From the NCBI GenBank assembly GCA_020048895.1, contig JAIFLV010000020.1, positions 1 through 64,000 on the forward strand: a stretch of DNA of 64,000 nt. Direction: 5' to 3'. The stretch is from Rhodoferax sp. Lineage in GTDB: Bacteria > Pseudomonadota > Gammaproteobacteria > Burkholderiales > Burkholderiaceae_C. The position numbers and the translations under genes were made by a program. A model generated the notes under the pieces. The model ran no database searches. It was not told the origin of the DNA and worked only from the letters and a program-made list of their open reading frames with translations. This document shows positions 19,375 to 28,786 of the stretch, piece after piece. Each line of letters opens with the position of its first letter. The stretch's first letter is position 1.

Positions 19375-20022
19375 ATGAAATCACTGGACCTGAACTTTTC
19401 CCCTTACGCATCGCGTGTTCGCATTGTTGTAAGGCTCAAACATTTGCCAGTGACCTTTGAATATCCGCAGTTAGGCCTAAAAACACCGGAGTTCAAGGCT
19501 GCTTTTCCACTCGGAAAAATTCCAATACTCGAATTGGACGATGGTACCTACATCCCCGAATCTTGGGCGATCATGGAGTATCTGGAGGAAATGTTCCCTG
19601 AGGTCCCACTAAGTCCCACCGATCCCTTGGCGCGCGCTCAAATGCGTGTTCTTGGGCGCTGCGCAGACCTGCATCTGGGCCCGGCATTGTTTCCTTTGTT
19701 CGTGCAATTAAAACGGCCGCAAAGAGATGACGCTGCCATTGCACTGCAAATTGACGCCACTCGGAATGAACTTGCCAAGTTGGGCCGGTTGCTGGAGGAA
19801 TACGGACTGCCCGACTCCCGTTCGCTGCACCTGGGCGACATCGCGCTTGTGCCAACGATCTACTACGTGACCGCAGTACTGCCATTATTTGGTGTCGAAG
19901 ATCCGCTTGCCACTGCTCCACTCGTTGCCCGCTGGTGGTCACTGGTCTGTGATGTTGCCGTCATTGCGCAGACCTTGAAAGAAATTGATGATGGGTTTCG
20001 TGGTTTTCTCAAGCAGGGTTGA
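19375..20022 (+). CDS. glutathione S-transferase family protein
   Basis: LDLNFSPYASRVRIVVRLKHLPVTFEYPQL...GKIPILELDDGTYIPESWAIMEYLEE; start ATG 19375. Confidence 0.88.
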   Translation: MKSLDLNFSPYASRVRIVVRLKHLPVTFEYPQLGLKTPEFKAAFPLGKIPILELDDGTYIPESWAIMEYLEEMFPEVPLSPTDPLARAQMRVLGRCADLHLGPALFPLFVQLKRPQRDDAAIALQIDATRNELAKLGRLLEEYGLPDSRSLHLGDIALVPTIYYVTAVLPLFGVEDPLATAPLVARWWSLVCDVAVIAQTLKEIDDGFRGFLKQG

Positions 20023-20121
20023 CACACCTCAGCCTGCGCCCGGCATGACCAACCGATTCAATCCGCTGGCCTGTGCAATTGCATTTGCGCCAGTTGCCGA
20101 CAATCAACGCTAGAGGTTTTC

Positions 20122-23079
20122 ATGAAGTCTTCCATCATTCTTTTCGGAATGGTACAGGCACTGCGACTTGCAGCAACTGTGTATCCGGAGTTTTCTCAGC
20201 GACTCAAGCAGCGCGACATTTCCGTGCAATTCAAGTTGAAGGACAACACGGAAGGCCGCTGGATTCGAATCGAAAATGGAAAGATAAATTCCAGCGCAGG
20301 CGTACTCGAAAGCCCGGGCTTGGCCATTGTTTTTCAGAATAGCGCCGTCGCAGAAGAGTTTCTGACCCCGCCGTTTAATCAATTGACACGGATTGATGCG
20401 GCGAAGAATTTCAAGGTATGTATTGAAGGTTCAGACGAGTTGGCTGTCTGGTTTATGACCACACTTAACCGAATGCAGACGCTAGGCTGGAAAAGTGGCA
20501 CCGATGTCGGCGATGGTGTCGTTCGTTATACCAGTGGCACAAATGGAGGGCCGTTATTTGTCTATGTTAAAGACGGCAAAATCCTGCGAATCACTCCCGT
20601 CGAATTCGACGAGGATGACGCTCCTTCTTGGTCCATCAACGCCCGGGGCAAGACATTCACACCACCCAGACGCACTACGTTGGCTGCCCACGGTATGGCG
20701 CAAAAGTCGATGGTGTATTCAAAGGACCGGCTTTTGTATCCAATGAAAAGGGTGGATTTTGACCCAGATGGAAATCGAAATGTACAAAACCGCGGGATAT
20801 CCGAATTCGTTCGCATCTCATGGGAAGAAGCGCTTGACATCGTTGCAAAGGAAATACAACGCGCCAAACGCAAAGGCCCTGGGGCAGTTCTGGTGTACCA
20901 CGGAGGCCACCACCAGTGGGGAAATCTTGGGCATTATTTAAGCGCTTTTAACCGATTTTTTAATCTTATCGGCTGTAGTCGTGTGCACAACAACCCCGAC
21001 AGTTGGGAAGGCTGGTATTGGGGCGCGATGCATCACTGGGGCAACAGCATGCGCCTCGGTGTGCCGGAGTCCTATGGGACGGTTGAAGACTGCCTCAAGG
21101 AAACGGAGATGATCGTATTCTGGTCCAGCGACCCTGATGCCACCTATGGTTACGAGGGAACGATACGACGTGAATGGGCCAAACAGCTTGGTATCAAGAT
21201 GGTCCATATTGATCCCTACCTTAACCATACAGCAGCCTTGCTGGGCGGTAAATGGATCGCGCCAAAGCCAGGTACTGATGCTGCCTTCGCGCAAGCGCTT
21301 TGCTATATCTGGATCACAGAAAATCTGTATGACAAATCATTTGTAGAAAATCGAACTACGGGGTTTGAGGAGTGGAAAGATTATGTTCTCGGGACGATAG
21401 ACGGAGTTCCGAAGACTCCTGAGTGGCAAGAAGCGGAAACGGGCGTCCCAGCCCGGGAAGTGCGCGCCCTGGCAAGAGAATGGGGGCGCAAGAAGACCTA
21501 TCTCGGCGTGGGAAGTTGGGGTTGTGGTGTGGGAGGCGCCTGTCGTTCGCCAACGGGTGCGCAGTGGGCGAGGATGATGACGATTCTGGGCGCCATGCAG
21601 GGATTCGGAAAGCCAGGCGTCAATTTCGGCAATTTGCAGTTTGGAGCGCCGCACGATTTCACTTTCTATTTCCCCGGATATGCAGAGGGCAGTATGTCGG
21701 GAGAACTTCAGTTCAGCGCGAATTCGGCAAACAATTATCAGCGCATGCCCCACATCGTGACCATGAACTCCGTCAGACAGAGCATTCACCGCATGCAACT
21801 GCCTGAAGCGATCCTGAACGGCCAATCATTTGGCTACCTGACCGACATAACCTCTCAGCAAGGTCAATTTTTCAAGTTCGGATATCCATCGCCAGGGCAT
21901 GCAAAAATCGAAATGATTTACAGATACGGCAGTTCATCTTTGGGAACGACGATGGATTCCAATCGCTGGATAAAAATGTACCAGTCAGAAAATTTGCCAT
22001 TCGTGGTGAATCAGTCGGTTTGGAACGAAGGCGAGACACGGTTCGCAGATATTATCTTGCCGGCATGTACCACGTTCGAGCGCTGGGACATAGGCGAGTA
22101 TTACAACGTCGGCGCTGGCTATGTGCACCATATGTATCAGATGGTGAACCACCGCGTCATATCGATGCAGCATAAATGCATTGAACCGTTGGGCGAATCC
22201 AAATCTGACTACGATATCTTTCTTGCATTAATGCAGCGGATGGGTATGGGTGCCCTGTATTCGGAAGGAGGGAATTCGGAACTGGACTGGTGCAAGCGCG
22301 TTTTTGATTCCTCTGATTTATCCAAGCACACATCCTGGAAAAACTTTCTGAAGAAGGGCTACTTTGTTGTTCCCTCTCCAGCGGAATCTGCGCGTGCACC
22401 AACAGCACACCGGTGGTTTTACGAAGGTCGGCCCAAGGATGTCCCGGAGCCCTATCCCTTGCCGTCGGAATACGTGAATAACTTCGGTTCGGGCTTGCAA
22501 ACACCTTCGGGCAAGTATGAATTTATTCCTACTACGCTGGGCAGGATCGATGACCCTGAACGCCCGCCGCTCAACAAGTATATGCCCACCTTTGAGGATG
22601 CCGCAACCGATGAGCGGTTAAAGGCTTTCCCCTTGCAACTGCTGACACCACATTCGCGCTACACGTTCCATCTGATGGGTGACGACCGGGGCAGCACGGT
22701 CATGGATATCGACGACCACCGCGTGTTGGTCGACGGGCATTACTACCTGGTAGCAAGAATCAGCCGGGCGGATGCGAAGGCGCGAGGGGTCCAGCATGGT
22801 GAACTGATTCGCCTGTGGAACAACCGAGGCTCAGTGGTCTGCGCAGCGCAGGTCACGGACCGGCTGCGACCGGGGGTTGTCAGCGTTTCTGCATCATCTG
22901 CCCAGTACCGCCCCGCCGGCGTGCCGGGCAATTCGACCGATCTTGGCGGTTGCATCAATATGCTGTGCACCAGCAAGCCACTGACAAAGCAAACCAGCGG
23001 CATGGCGCCCAACACAACGCTGATTCAGTTCGAAAAATGGCTGGGTGTCGATACCTGGCAACGCGAGGAGGTCAAGTGA
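20122..23079 (+). CDS. molybdopterin oxidoreductase (pyrogallol transhydroxylase/resorcinol hydroxylase-like large subunit) with N-terminal SCP2-like domain
   Basis: 985 aa; residues ~1-120 SCP2-like (FKLKDNTEGRWIRIENGKI...AEEFLTPP...CIEGSDELAVWFMTTLNRM), remainder molybdopterin-type (NNPDSWEGWYWG, MIVFWSSDPDATYGYEG); no N-terminal Cys cluster for Fe4S4. Confidence 0.8.
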   Translation: MKSSIILFGMVQALRLAATVYPEFSQRLKQRDISVQFKLKDNTEGRWIRIENGKINSSAGVLESPGLAIVFQNSAVAEEFLTPPFNQLTRIDAAKNFKVCIEGSDELAVWFMTTLNRMQTLGWKSGTDVGDGVVRYTSGTNGGPLFVYVKDGKILRITPVEFDEDDAPSWSINARGKTFTPPRRTTLAAHGMAQKSMVYSKDRLLYPMKRVDFDPDGNRNVQNRGISEFVRISWEEALDIVAKEIQRAKRKGPGAVLVYHGGHHQWGNLGHYLSAFNRFFNLIGCSRVHNNPDSWEGWYWGAMHHWGNSMRLGVPESYGTVEDCLKETEMIVFWSSDPDATYGYEGTIRREWAKQLGIKMVHIDPYLNHTAALLGGKWIAPKPGTDAAFAQALCYIWITENLYDKSFVENRTTGFEEWKDYVLGTIDGVPKTPEWQEAETGVPAREVRALAREWGRKKTYLGVGSWGCGVGGACRSPTGAQWARMMTILGAMQGFGKPGVNFGNLQFGAPHDFTFYFPGYAEGSMSGELQFSANSANNYQRMPHIVTMNSVRQSIHRMQLPEAILNGQSFGYLTDITSQQGQFFKFGYPSPGHAKIEMIYRYGSSSLGTTMDSNRWIKMYQSENLPFVVNQSVWNEGETRFADIILPACTTFERWDIGEYYNVGAGYVHHMYQMVNHRVISMQHKCIEPLGESKSDYDIFLALMQRMGMGALYSEGGNSELDWCKRVFDSSDLSKHTSWKNFLKKGYFVVPSPAESARAPTAHRWFYEGRPKDVPEPYPLPSEYVNNFGSGLQTPSGKYEFIPTTLGRIDDPERPPLNKYMPTFEDAATDERLKAFPLQLLTPHSRYTFHLMGDDRGSTVMDIDDHRVLVDGHYYLVARISRADAKARGVQHGELIRLWNNRGSVVCAAQVTDRLRPGVVSVSASSAQYRPAGVPGNSTDLGGCINMLCTSKPLTKQTSGMAPNTTLIQFEKWLGVDTWQREEVK

Positions 23080-23951
23080 TGGGAAAGAAATGGAACATGG
23101 TTGTCGATGTCGCGCGCTGTGATAACTGCCGCAACTGTTTTCTGGCGACCAAAGACGAGCATATTGGGAACGATTTTCCGGGTTATGCTGCGGCGCAAGC
23201 ACCGGCGGGGCACCGCTGGGTGGACATTCAGAAAAAGGAGCGCGGGAGCTGGCCGATTATTGAATCGAACTACTTCCCTGTGATGTGCAATCACTGCGAT
23301 AACGCACCTTGCATGCAGGCAGCCAAAGACGGTGCCGTGCGGAAACGCGATGACGGAATCGTCATCATCGACCCCGTAAAGTCCCAGGGACAGAGACAGA
23401 TTGTCGATGCCTGCCCCTATGGCGCAGTATATTGGAACGAAGAATTGAATATCCCGCAGGCCTGGATATTCGATGCGCACCTGCTCGACCAAGGTTGGAA
23501 AAAGACGCGAGTGGAGCAAGTCTGCCCGGTTAACGTGTTCCAATCGATCAAGGTTGAAGATGGAGATATGCGCGGTATTGCTGACCAACAGGGGCTAGAG
23601 GTTCTGCAACCGGACCTGCGAACCAGTCCACGCGTTTATTACAAAAATCTGCACCTGATCACCAAGTGTTTCGTCTCCGGATCGGTGACGGTGGATATTG
23701 ATGGCGTCGAGGAGTGCGCTGAAGGTGCAGAGGTTATCTTGAGCCAAGTTGGAAAAGAGATTATGCGAGCCACTACCGATATGTTTGGCGAATTCAAAAT
23801 CGATAGACTTGAAAAACAAAGTGGCGTATATGACCTGGACCTAAGCTTAGGTCCGAATAAGAGCACCCCACTGAAGTTTGAACTGGGTGACGACAGTCAG
23901 TATCTTGGCCTAATCAAACTCCTGAACCAGCGGCAGAGTGTCGGCGTTTAG
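23079..23951 (+). CDS. 4Fe-4S ferredoxin-type subunit with C-terminal beta-sandwich-like domain (transhydroxylase small-subunit-like)
   Basis: CDNCRNCFLATKDEH, CNHCDNAPCMQAAKDGA; C-terminus GSVTVDIDGVEECAEGAEVIL...FGEFKIDRL resembles Cna-B; TGATG overlap with large subunit. Confidence 0.82.
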   Translation: MGKKWNMVVDVARCDNCRNCFLATKDEHIGNDFPGYAAAQAPAGHRWVDIQKKERGSWPIIESNYFPVMCNHCDNAPCMQAAKDGAVRKRDDGIVIIDPVKSQGQRQIVDACPYGAVYWNEELNIPQAWIFDAHLLDQGWKKTRVEQVCPVNVFQSIKVEDGDMRGIADQQGLEVLQPDLRTSPRVYYKNLHLITKCFVSGSVTVDIDGVEECAEGAEVILSQVGKEIMRATTDMFGEFKIDRLEKQSGVYDLDLSLGPNKSTPLKFELGDDSQYLGLIKLLNQRQSVGV

Positions 23952-24905
23952 TGGTTTCCATCCCTTGGGCAAACCAGCCTCTGGAACCATGCCGTACAGA
24001 GGTTCTCCGGGCAGGCCCAACCTAAGACATTCGCGGGCTGCAATGAGTCTGTCGATATTTACCCCAGTGTTCAAGCCCATACTTTCGAACATGAAGACAA
24101 GGTCCTCAGTCACGACGTTGCCCGATGCTCCGGGCGCATAGGGACAACCGCCCAGACCAGCGAGAGAGCTATCAAAAGTGCGCACACCCACGTCATAGGC
24201 TGCCAGGCAGTTCGCCAGACCCAGGCCTCGTGTGTTGTGCATGTGCGCCGCGCCTGATTTATCGCCAATCGCAGCTCGTACTTTGTCGAACAAACGCCGA
24301 ACCTGCGCCGGGTTTGCCATACCTGTGGTGTCTGACAGGCCGGACTCATCGGCACCAGCGATGATGCATTTTTTAGCCAACCAAACGACATCTTCTTCAG
24401 GTACAACCCCCTGAAGCGTGCAGCCAAATGCGGTAGATATCCCAGCCTCCACCTTGACGCCGGGTGCAATCGCATCGCGCAGGGCAACAATGGCGCGCAC
24501 TTCCTCAACCATTTCCTCTGGCGACTTGCGCACATTTGCCAACGAATGTGCAGCGCTTGCAGAAACCGGAATTGTGAGCTTATGAACCCCTGCTTTCAAC
24601 GCGTTTTCAGCACCACGCCGATTTGGCACCAGCGCCATCACAGTGACTCCTCGGTGAGTAAGTGCATGCTGCACCACCTCCACCGCGTCGGCCATCTGTG
24701 GCAGAGTCTTCGCCGGCACGAATGAACAAACCTCTATCTCACGCAATCCAGCTGCGACAAGGCTGTCAATCCATTGACACTTATCGGCAGTACGCATCGT
24801 GGCTTTTATCGATTGCAGACCATCGCGCGGCCCAACTTCGCTAATCAAAATGTCAGGAACGGACAAGTTCATGGGCATGCTTTTTTGTAACGTCACGGGG
24901 CTCAC
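23910..24905 (-). CDS. HMG-CoA lyase-like (DRE-TIM family) acyl-CoA lyase
   Basis: EVGPRDGLQ, AGLGGCPYAPGASGNVVTEDLVFM signature. Confidence 0.92.
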   Translation of the reverse strand: MSPVTLQKSMPMNLSVPDILISEVGPRDGLQSIKATMRTADKCQWIDSLVAAGLREIEVCSFVPAKTLPQMADAVEVVQHALTHRGVTVMALVPNRRGAENALKAGVHKLTIPVSASAAHSLANVRKSPEEMVEEVRAIVALRDAIAPGVKVEAGISTAFGCTLQGVVPEEDVVWLAKKCIIAGADESGLSDTTGMANPAQVRRLFDKVRAAIGDKSGAAHMHNTRGLGLANCLAAYDVGVRTFDSSLAGLGGCPYAPGASGNVVTEDLVFMFESMGLNTGVNIDRLIAARECLRLGLPGEPLYGMVPEAGLPKGWKPLNADTLPLVQEFD

Positions 24906-25579
24906 TCTTTCAAGAATATGTAGGACGCAGTTCCAGGCACCATGAATGCAGGGGTACCGTCAGCGTAGCGGCCTCGTTCTCTATAGACCAGTTTCCCGGG
25001 GCTGACCTCGATATCAGCACCGAGTGCAATCTCCTTGCCAGATCGTTGTGCCGTTGTCCTGCAAGTCACGTCATTTAAGCGCCCAAGCCATGCTCGTTCT
25101 GCAACCTGGGCAAAAGAAACCTCGCAACCAGGCGGATAGCTCACCAGCTGCTCCGGGCTCAATTGTGCGAGCGCCAAGTGCCAGTTTTCCCTATCTGAAA
25201 ATGCGGACTCATCCCTGAAACTATAGAAATGCATCGTCACCCTTTCATCAGCGGTGTCAAAGGACCACACGCGTCGACGTGTGACCGAACCTTCGCTATC
25301 GGGCGAGCGCCACTCAAGAAAAACCGAGCAGGAACCAAACACCGGATTGAAAAAGGTCACGAAGCGTCCGTATTGCTGATCGATCCAATCGCCATCGCGC
25401 ACCGGTTTGCGCGAAACAGATGGTGAAAGCGCGTCAATCTGAGCAACGTTACTGAAGTTTCCTGATATTTGCTCGCACAATTGCCGCGCTGGGTTGGCGG
25501 GTACTGCTGTCAACGATCCGGCGCAACCTGCCAGTAGCAACCCAAAAGTGACAGACGATAGTTTGTGCCAAGCTTTCAT
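24902..25579 (-). CDS. CpcT/CpeT-like lipoprotein
   Basis: Lipobox LLLAGCAG; LCEQISGNFSN...SFDTADERVTMHFYSFRDE...YPPGCEVSFAQV resembles the CpcT/CpeT fold family. Confidence 0.6.
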   Translation of the reverse strand: MKAWHKLSSVTFGLLLAGCAGSLTAVPANPARQLCEQISGNFSNVAQIDALSPSVSRKPVRDGDWIDQQYGRFVTFFNPVFGSCSVFLEWRSPDSEGSVTRRRVWSFDTADERVTMHFYSFRDESAFSDRENWHLALAQLSPEQLVSYPPGCEVSFAQVAERAWLGRLNDVTCRTTAQRSGKEIALGADIEVSPGKLVYRERGRYADGTPAFMVPGTASYIFLKE

Positions 25580-25614
25580 GAAAATGTCGTGTCGACATAC
25601 TCAAAAATACAAAA

Positions 25615-26883
25615 TCAGGTTGGTTTAAATCGCCGATAGGGTCCCATTGCCAGTAGCATTCCTGCTCCAAGCAACAGAAGAACGGCCGACGCAAGCAAAA
25701 TTTCGCGATATGAACCAGTGGAATCGAAGACCTTTCCGAAAACCACCGGACCTATCCCTGCGCCAAGAGCAAAGAATCCGTAGAGAACACCATAGATGGA
25801 TCCGTAGTTCTTCATGCCGAAATAGCGCGCCACCAGGAATGCCATCAAATCGTATTCAACACCCGCTGCAAAACCGATCAGCAATATCGAAAAGCGGGCG
25901 GAGTCAATGCTCATGGCACCACCCGCCATCATCCAGCACGCGAGCGCAGGAAGGCTCAGCATGACAAAGGCTATCGCGGGTGCCCAAAATCTATCTATCA
26001 ACCATCCACCAACAATGCGTCCTGCGATCACCGACAAGCCAATCAGGGCGACCAAACCGACCACATCGTTGCGCTGAAAACCAGCAACCTTCAAGATGTT
26101 CTCCATGTTCGGAATCGGCCCGCCCACTGCAAACGAAATCAAGGTGAACGAAACTGCAAGCAACCAGAAACGCCAATCCCGCAACGCTTGCGCCAATGTC
26201 ATTCCCGGCGCCGAAGCCACCCGCGCAGCGTCTGCCGCATTGCGCTCGAGTCGGCCGGCACCGGCTGATCCGACATCGTGAAATCCAAAATAGGCGATGG
26301 GCAACGCCAGCAGTATCGGTAGCGCCCCCACCGCACAATACGCGGCGCGCCAACCGTAGTCGGCAATGAGCCACGCGGTCAGCGGCTTTACCAGGAATCC
26401 GAATATCCCTGTCCCCAGAAGCGAGAAGCCCAGTGCGAGACCCTTGTGGGTATCAAAACGGTTATTTACGGCACGCGTCCAGGTAATAGGAAGCGTACCC
26501 GCACCCAACACGGCCATCAAGGCCCAAGTCAGATAGAACATCACGATCGAGCCGTTGCCCAGTGCAAACGCCATAAAGGACAACCCGAACAGCACTACCG
26601 ACACCAACGCCACGGAACGCACACCAAAACGGTCAGACAGCAACCCGACCGCCGGACCGGCGATCAGCACTCCCAGCGTCATGATCGGCAGGCCACCCAT
26701 GATGGCGCCAAACTCCCAGCCAAACTCCTTGTGCAGCTCGGGTGCCAGCATGCCTATGGTGTAGAAGGGCACAGGAGAAAGACCCATACCGATACCTACC
26801 ATGGCCGCCAACACCACCGCCCATCCACGGCGAAATTCGTGCTGCTCGTCAACCGACGCTGTGTTTGCCGGAGTGTTATTCAT
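25615..26883 (-). CDS. MFS transporter
   Basis: 422 aa, about 12 hydrophobic segments; GPAVGLLSDRFGVRSVAL. Confidence 0.9.
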   Translation of the reverse strand: MNNTPANTASVDEQHEFRRGWAVVLAAMVGIGMGLSPVPFYTIGMLAPELHKEFGWEFGAIMGGLPIMTLGVLIAGPAVGLLSDRFGVRSVALVSVVLFGLSFMAFALGNGSIVMFYLTWALMAVLGAGTLPITWTRAVNNRFDTHKGLALGFSLLGTGIFGFLVKPLTAWLIADYGWRAAYCAVGALPILLALPIAYFGFHDVGSAGAGRLERNAADAARVASAPGMTLAQALRDWRFWLLAVSFTLISFAVGGPIPNMENILKVAGFQRNDVVGLVALIGLSVIAGRIVGGWLIDRFWAPAIAFVMLSLPALACWMMAGGAMSIDSARFSILLIGFAAGVEYDLMAFLVARYFGMKNYGSIYGVLYGFFALGAGIGPVVFGKVFDSTGSYREILLASAVLLLLGAGMLLAMGPYRRFKPT

Positions 26884-26936
26884 CGTATGAGGGGGCCAAA
26901 CAATAGTTCATCTGTACATTGCATTTCATAAAACAA

Positions 26937-26952
26937 AGCAGTAATCATGCCA
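26937..26952 (-). promoter_or_regulatory. sigma54 promoter (TGGCATG-ATTA-CTGCT on minus strand)
   Basis: GG-N10-GC, upstream of MFS gene. Confidence 0.65.
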
Positions 26953-27050
26953 TCACAAATCCCGCAGCCACATTGGCTTATCGGATACAAAGGTGATGCA
27001 TTTGAAACTTTCTACAGCAGTACTCAATTGGAACTGTTCCACCACCAAAG

Positions 27051-27069
27051 TGAAACATCGCTTGTTTCA
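27051..27069. promoter_or_regulatory. UAS palindrome TGAAACA-TCGCT-TGTTTCA
   Basis: Perfect 7+7 inverted repeat with 5-bp spacer, about 100 bp upstream of the sigma54 promoter. Confidence 0.65.
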
Positions 27070-27209
27070 GTTCGATCAGAAATCCGCGATGAAAGCAGGG
27101 ACCCTGGACAGTTGTGAATGGCTGCTTACTCACACCACGTACGTCCCGCCCACAGGCACACCATGTGAGTCAGTTTTGGGGTGAACGACCAGGGCGCTGA
27201 TACGACGGC

Positions 27210-27803
27210 CTATTTCGACGGTGGGGTGAGCGTTCCGGCGGGAACACCAAGAATTTGGTTCAGTTCAATTTTGTTGCCATCCGCATCCCGCACGGCACTG
27301 AACATCACAGGGATCACGCCACCATCAGGTGCTGGATAGTCGACTCGCGTCGGTTCGGTTTCCACCCGAATGTGCGGTGTGGCTGCAATCTTGGGCCAGC
27401 GGGTGCTCAAGTCCGCCACATTGATCACCATAATCATCTTGACCGGCCCTGTCTGCACCACCGGCGGTTCGGGTTCTGCTGCCGGGGTCAGACGCTGCAA
27501 CAAACCCAGCGCACCGATGAAGGTATCGTTAGCCCGCAAGAGTACCAAACGCATGGTCGGCGCGGTGGGCTTGCCGTCGCTGCCCACGGGACCACCCATG
27601 CGTTGATCGTAGATTGGCTTGAGTCCCAATGCATCGCGATACAACGCCAGGGATTTGTCGATGTCGCGCACGATAAGGGTCGTGCGTCGAATATCCACCG
27701 GGGTGCGTTCATCGGGTGGCACCGGTTCCGCACCCACCAGCGAACTAGTGAGTCCACAGACCATCGCAAGCGTGACCAAGCGTAACAACAAGGGTATTTT
27801 CAT
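27210..27803 (-). CDS. exported VOC/glyoxalase-superfamily protein
   Basis: Signal peptide MKIPLLLRLVTLAMVCGLTSSLVGA; RRTTLIVRDIDKSLALYRDALGLKPIYD. Confidence 0.8.
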   Translation of the reverse strand: MKIPLLLRLVTLAMVCGLTSSLVGAEPVPPDERTPVDIRRTTLIVRDIDKSLALYRDALGLKPIYDQRMGGPVGSDGKPTAPTMRLVLLRANDTFIGALGLLQRLTPAAEPEPPVVQTGPVKMIMVINVADLSTRWPKIAATPHIRVETEPTRVDYPAPDGGVIPVMFSAVRDADGNKIELNQILGVPAGTLTPPSK

Positions 27804-27956
27804 CAAGCATCTCCACAATGGTACGGAACAAGTCACTGTCACATTCGCCGTGCGCACGGCGCAAAGTCGCAGCGTGCACCAACAGACCTGACGTATAAAC
27901 AAGAAACGTGCCGAAGTACCACCTGCCGGCCCCCATAGAAATCCATACGCTTAAAT

Positions 27957-27972
27957 GCGCACAAATCTTGCT
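27957..27972 (+). promoter_or_regulatory. possible sigma54 promoter (GCGCACA-AATC-TTGCT)
   Basis: Good -12 element but the -24 GG reads CG; precedes 28018 operon; no adjacent TGAAACA site seen. Confidence 0.3.
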
Positions 27973-28017
27973 TATTTGCTTGGTACAGACCAATAACCTT
28001 TTCGCGCCAACCGTGAG

Positions 28018-28329
28018 ATGCCCATGACAGCCTACATGATCGTAACTGCACATATCAAGGACCGAGACACCTTTATTTCCGGATACGGCAAGGCTGCTGC
28101 GGCGCTGGTGGCGCAATTCGGCGGCACCTATGTGTTACGTGGACCGGGTGTCACTATGCTGGAGGGAAACTTCGGTCGAGACGCGTCGATGGTGATTTCA
28201 GAATGGCCCGACAAGGCCACGGCGCAAGCCTTCTGGGATTCGCCCGAATACCAGCAAGTCAAAAAACTGCGTGACGGTATTGCGGACTGCCAGGTACTCC
28301 TGATTGAGGCGCCGAAGATCAATGGTTGA
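28018..28329 (+). CDS. DUF1330 (EthD-like) family protein
   Basis: AYMIVTAHIKDRDTFISGYGKAAAALVAQFGGTYVLRG. Confidence 0.8.
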   Translation: MPMTAYMIVTAHIKDRDTFISGYGKAAAALVAQFGGTYVLRGPGVTMLEGNFGRDASMVISEWPDKATAQAFWDSPEYQQVKKLRDGIADCQVLLIEAPKING

Positions 28330-28786
28330 TATTGTCAAGCGCACGACGCTGATGGTGCGCAGCGCCGAAGTCGCAGCGCATTGGTACGAGTCCGTGTTTG
28401 GCATGACGCGCTGGATGGACGTGCCATTTACGCTGTCTGGCACCCAACTCGCCGCTGGAAGCAAAGGTGATCAGACCCGACTGGTCATCATGAAAGCGGT
28501 TGACGACGTCATCGGCATGATCGGATTGCTCGAATGGGTAGAACCAAAAGCCGATGCGCCGACCGAAATTCCGCAACGGATTACTTTTGGCGCACCGATA
28601 TTTGTGATCGCTGCAACGGACTGCGTGGCTACCACCGAACGCGCCCGCAAGGCGGGCTCACACATCCACTGCGAACCGCACGACTGGACCGTCACTGGCG
28701 CGGATGGGCGGGTCAAGGCAATGATAGGGTCGAGTTTTTTTGATCTCGATGGCTACTTCTTTGAAGTGAACCAGGCTGTCGCATGA
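28322..28786 (+). CDS. VOC/glyoxalase-superfamily protein
   Basis: KRTTLMVRSAEVAAHWYESVFGMTRW...FFDLDGYFFEVNQ. Confidence 0.8.
   Translation: MVDIVKRTTLMVRSAEVAAHWYESVFGMTRWMDVPFTLSGTQLAAGSKGDQTRLVIMKAVDDVIGMIGLLEWVEPKADAPTEIPQRITFGAPIFVIAATDCVATTERARKAGSHIHCEPHDWTVTGADGRVKAMIGSSFFDLDGYFFEVNQAVA

Noticed and set aside
27957-27972. Firm sigma54 promoter for the 28018-31621 operon
   Set aside because: -24 GG is not conserved and no adjacent TGAAACA site was found; kept only as a low-confidence feature.
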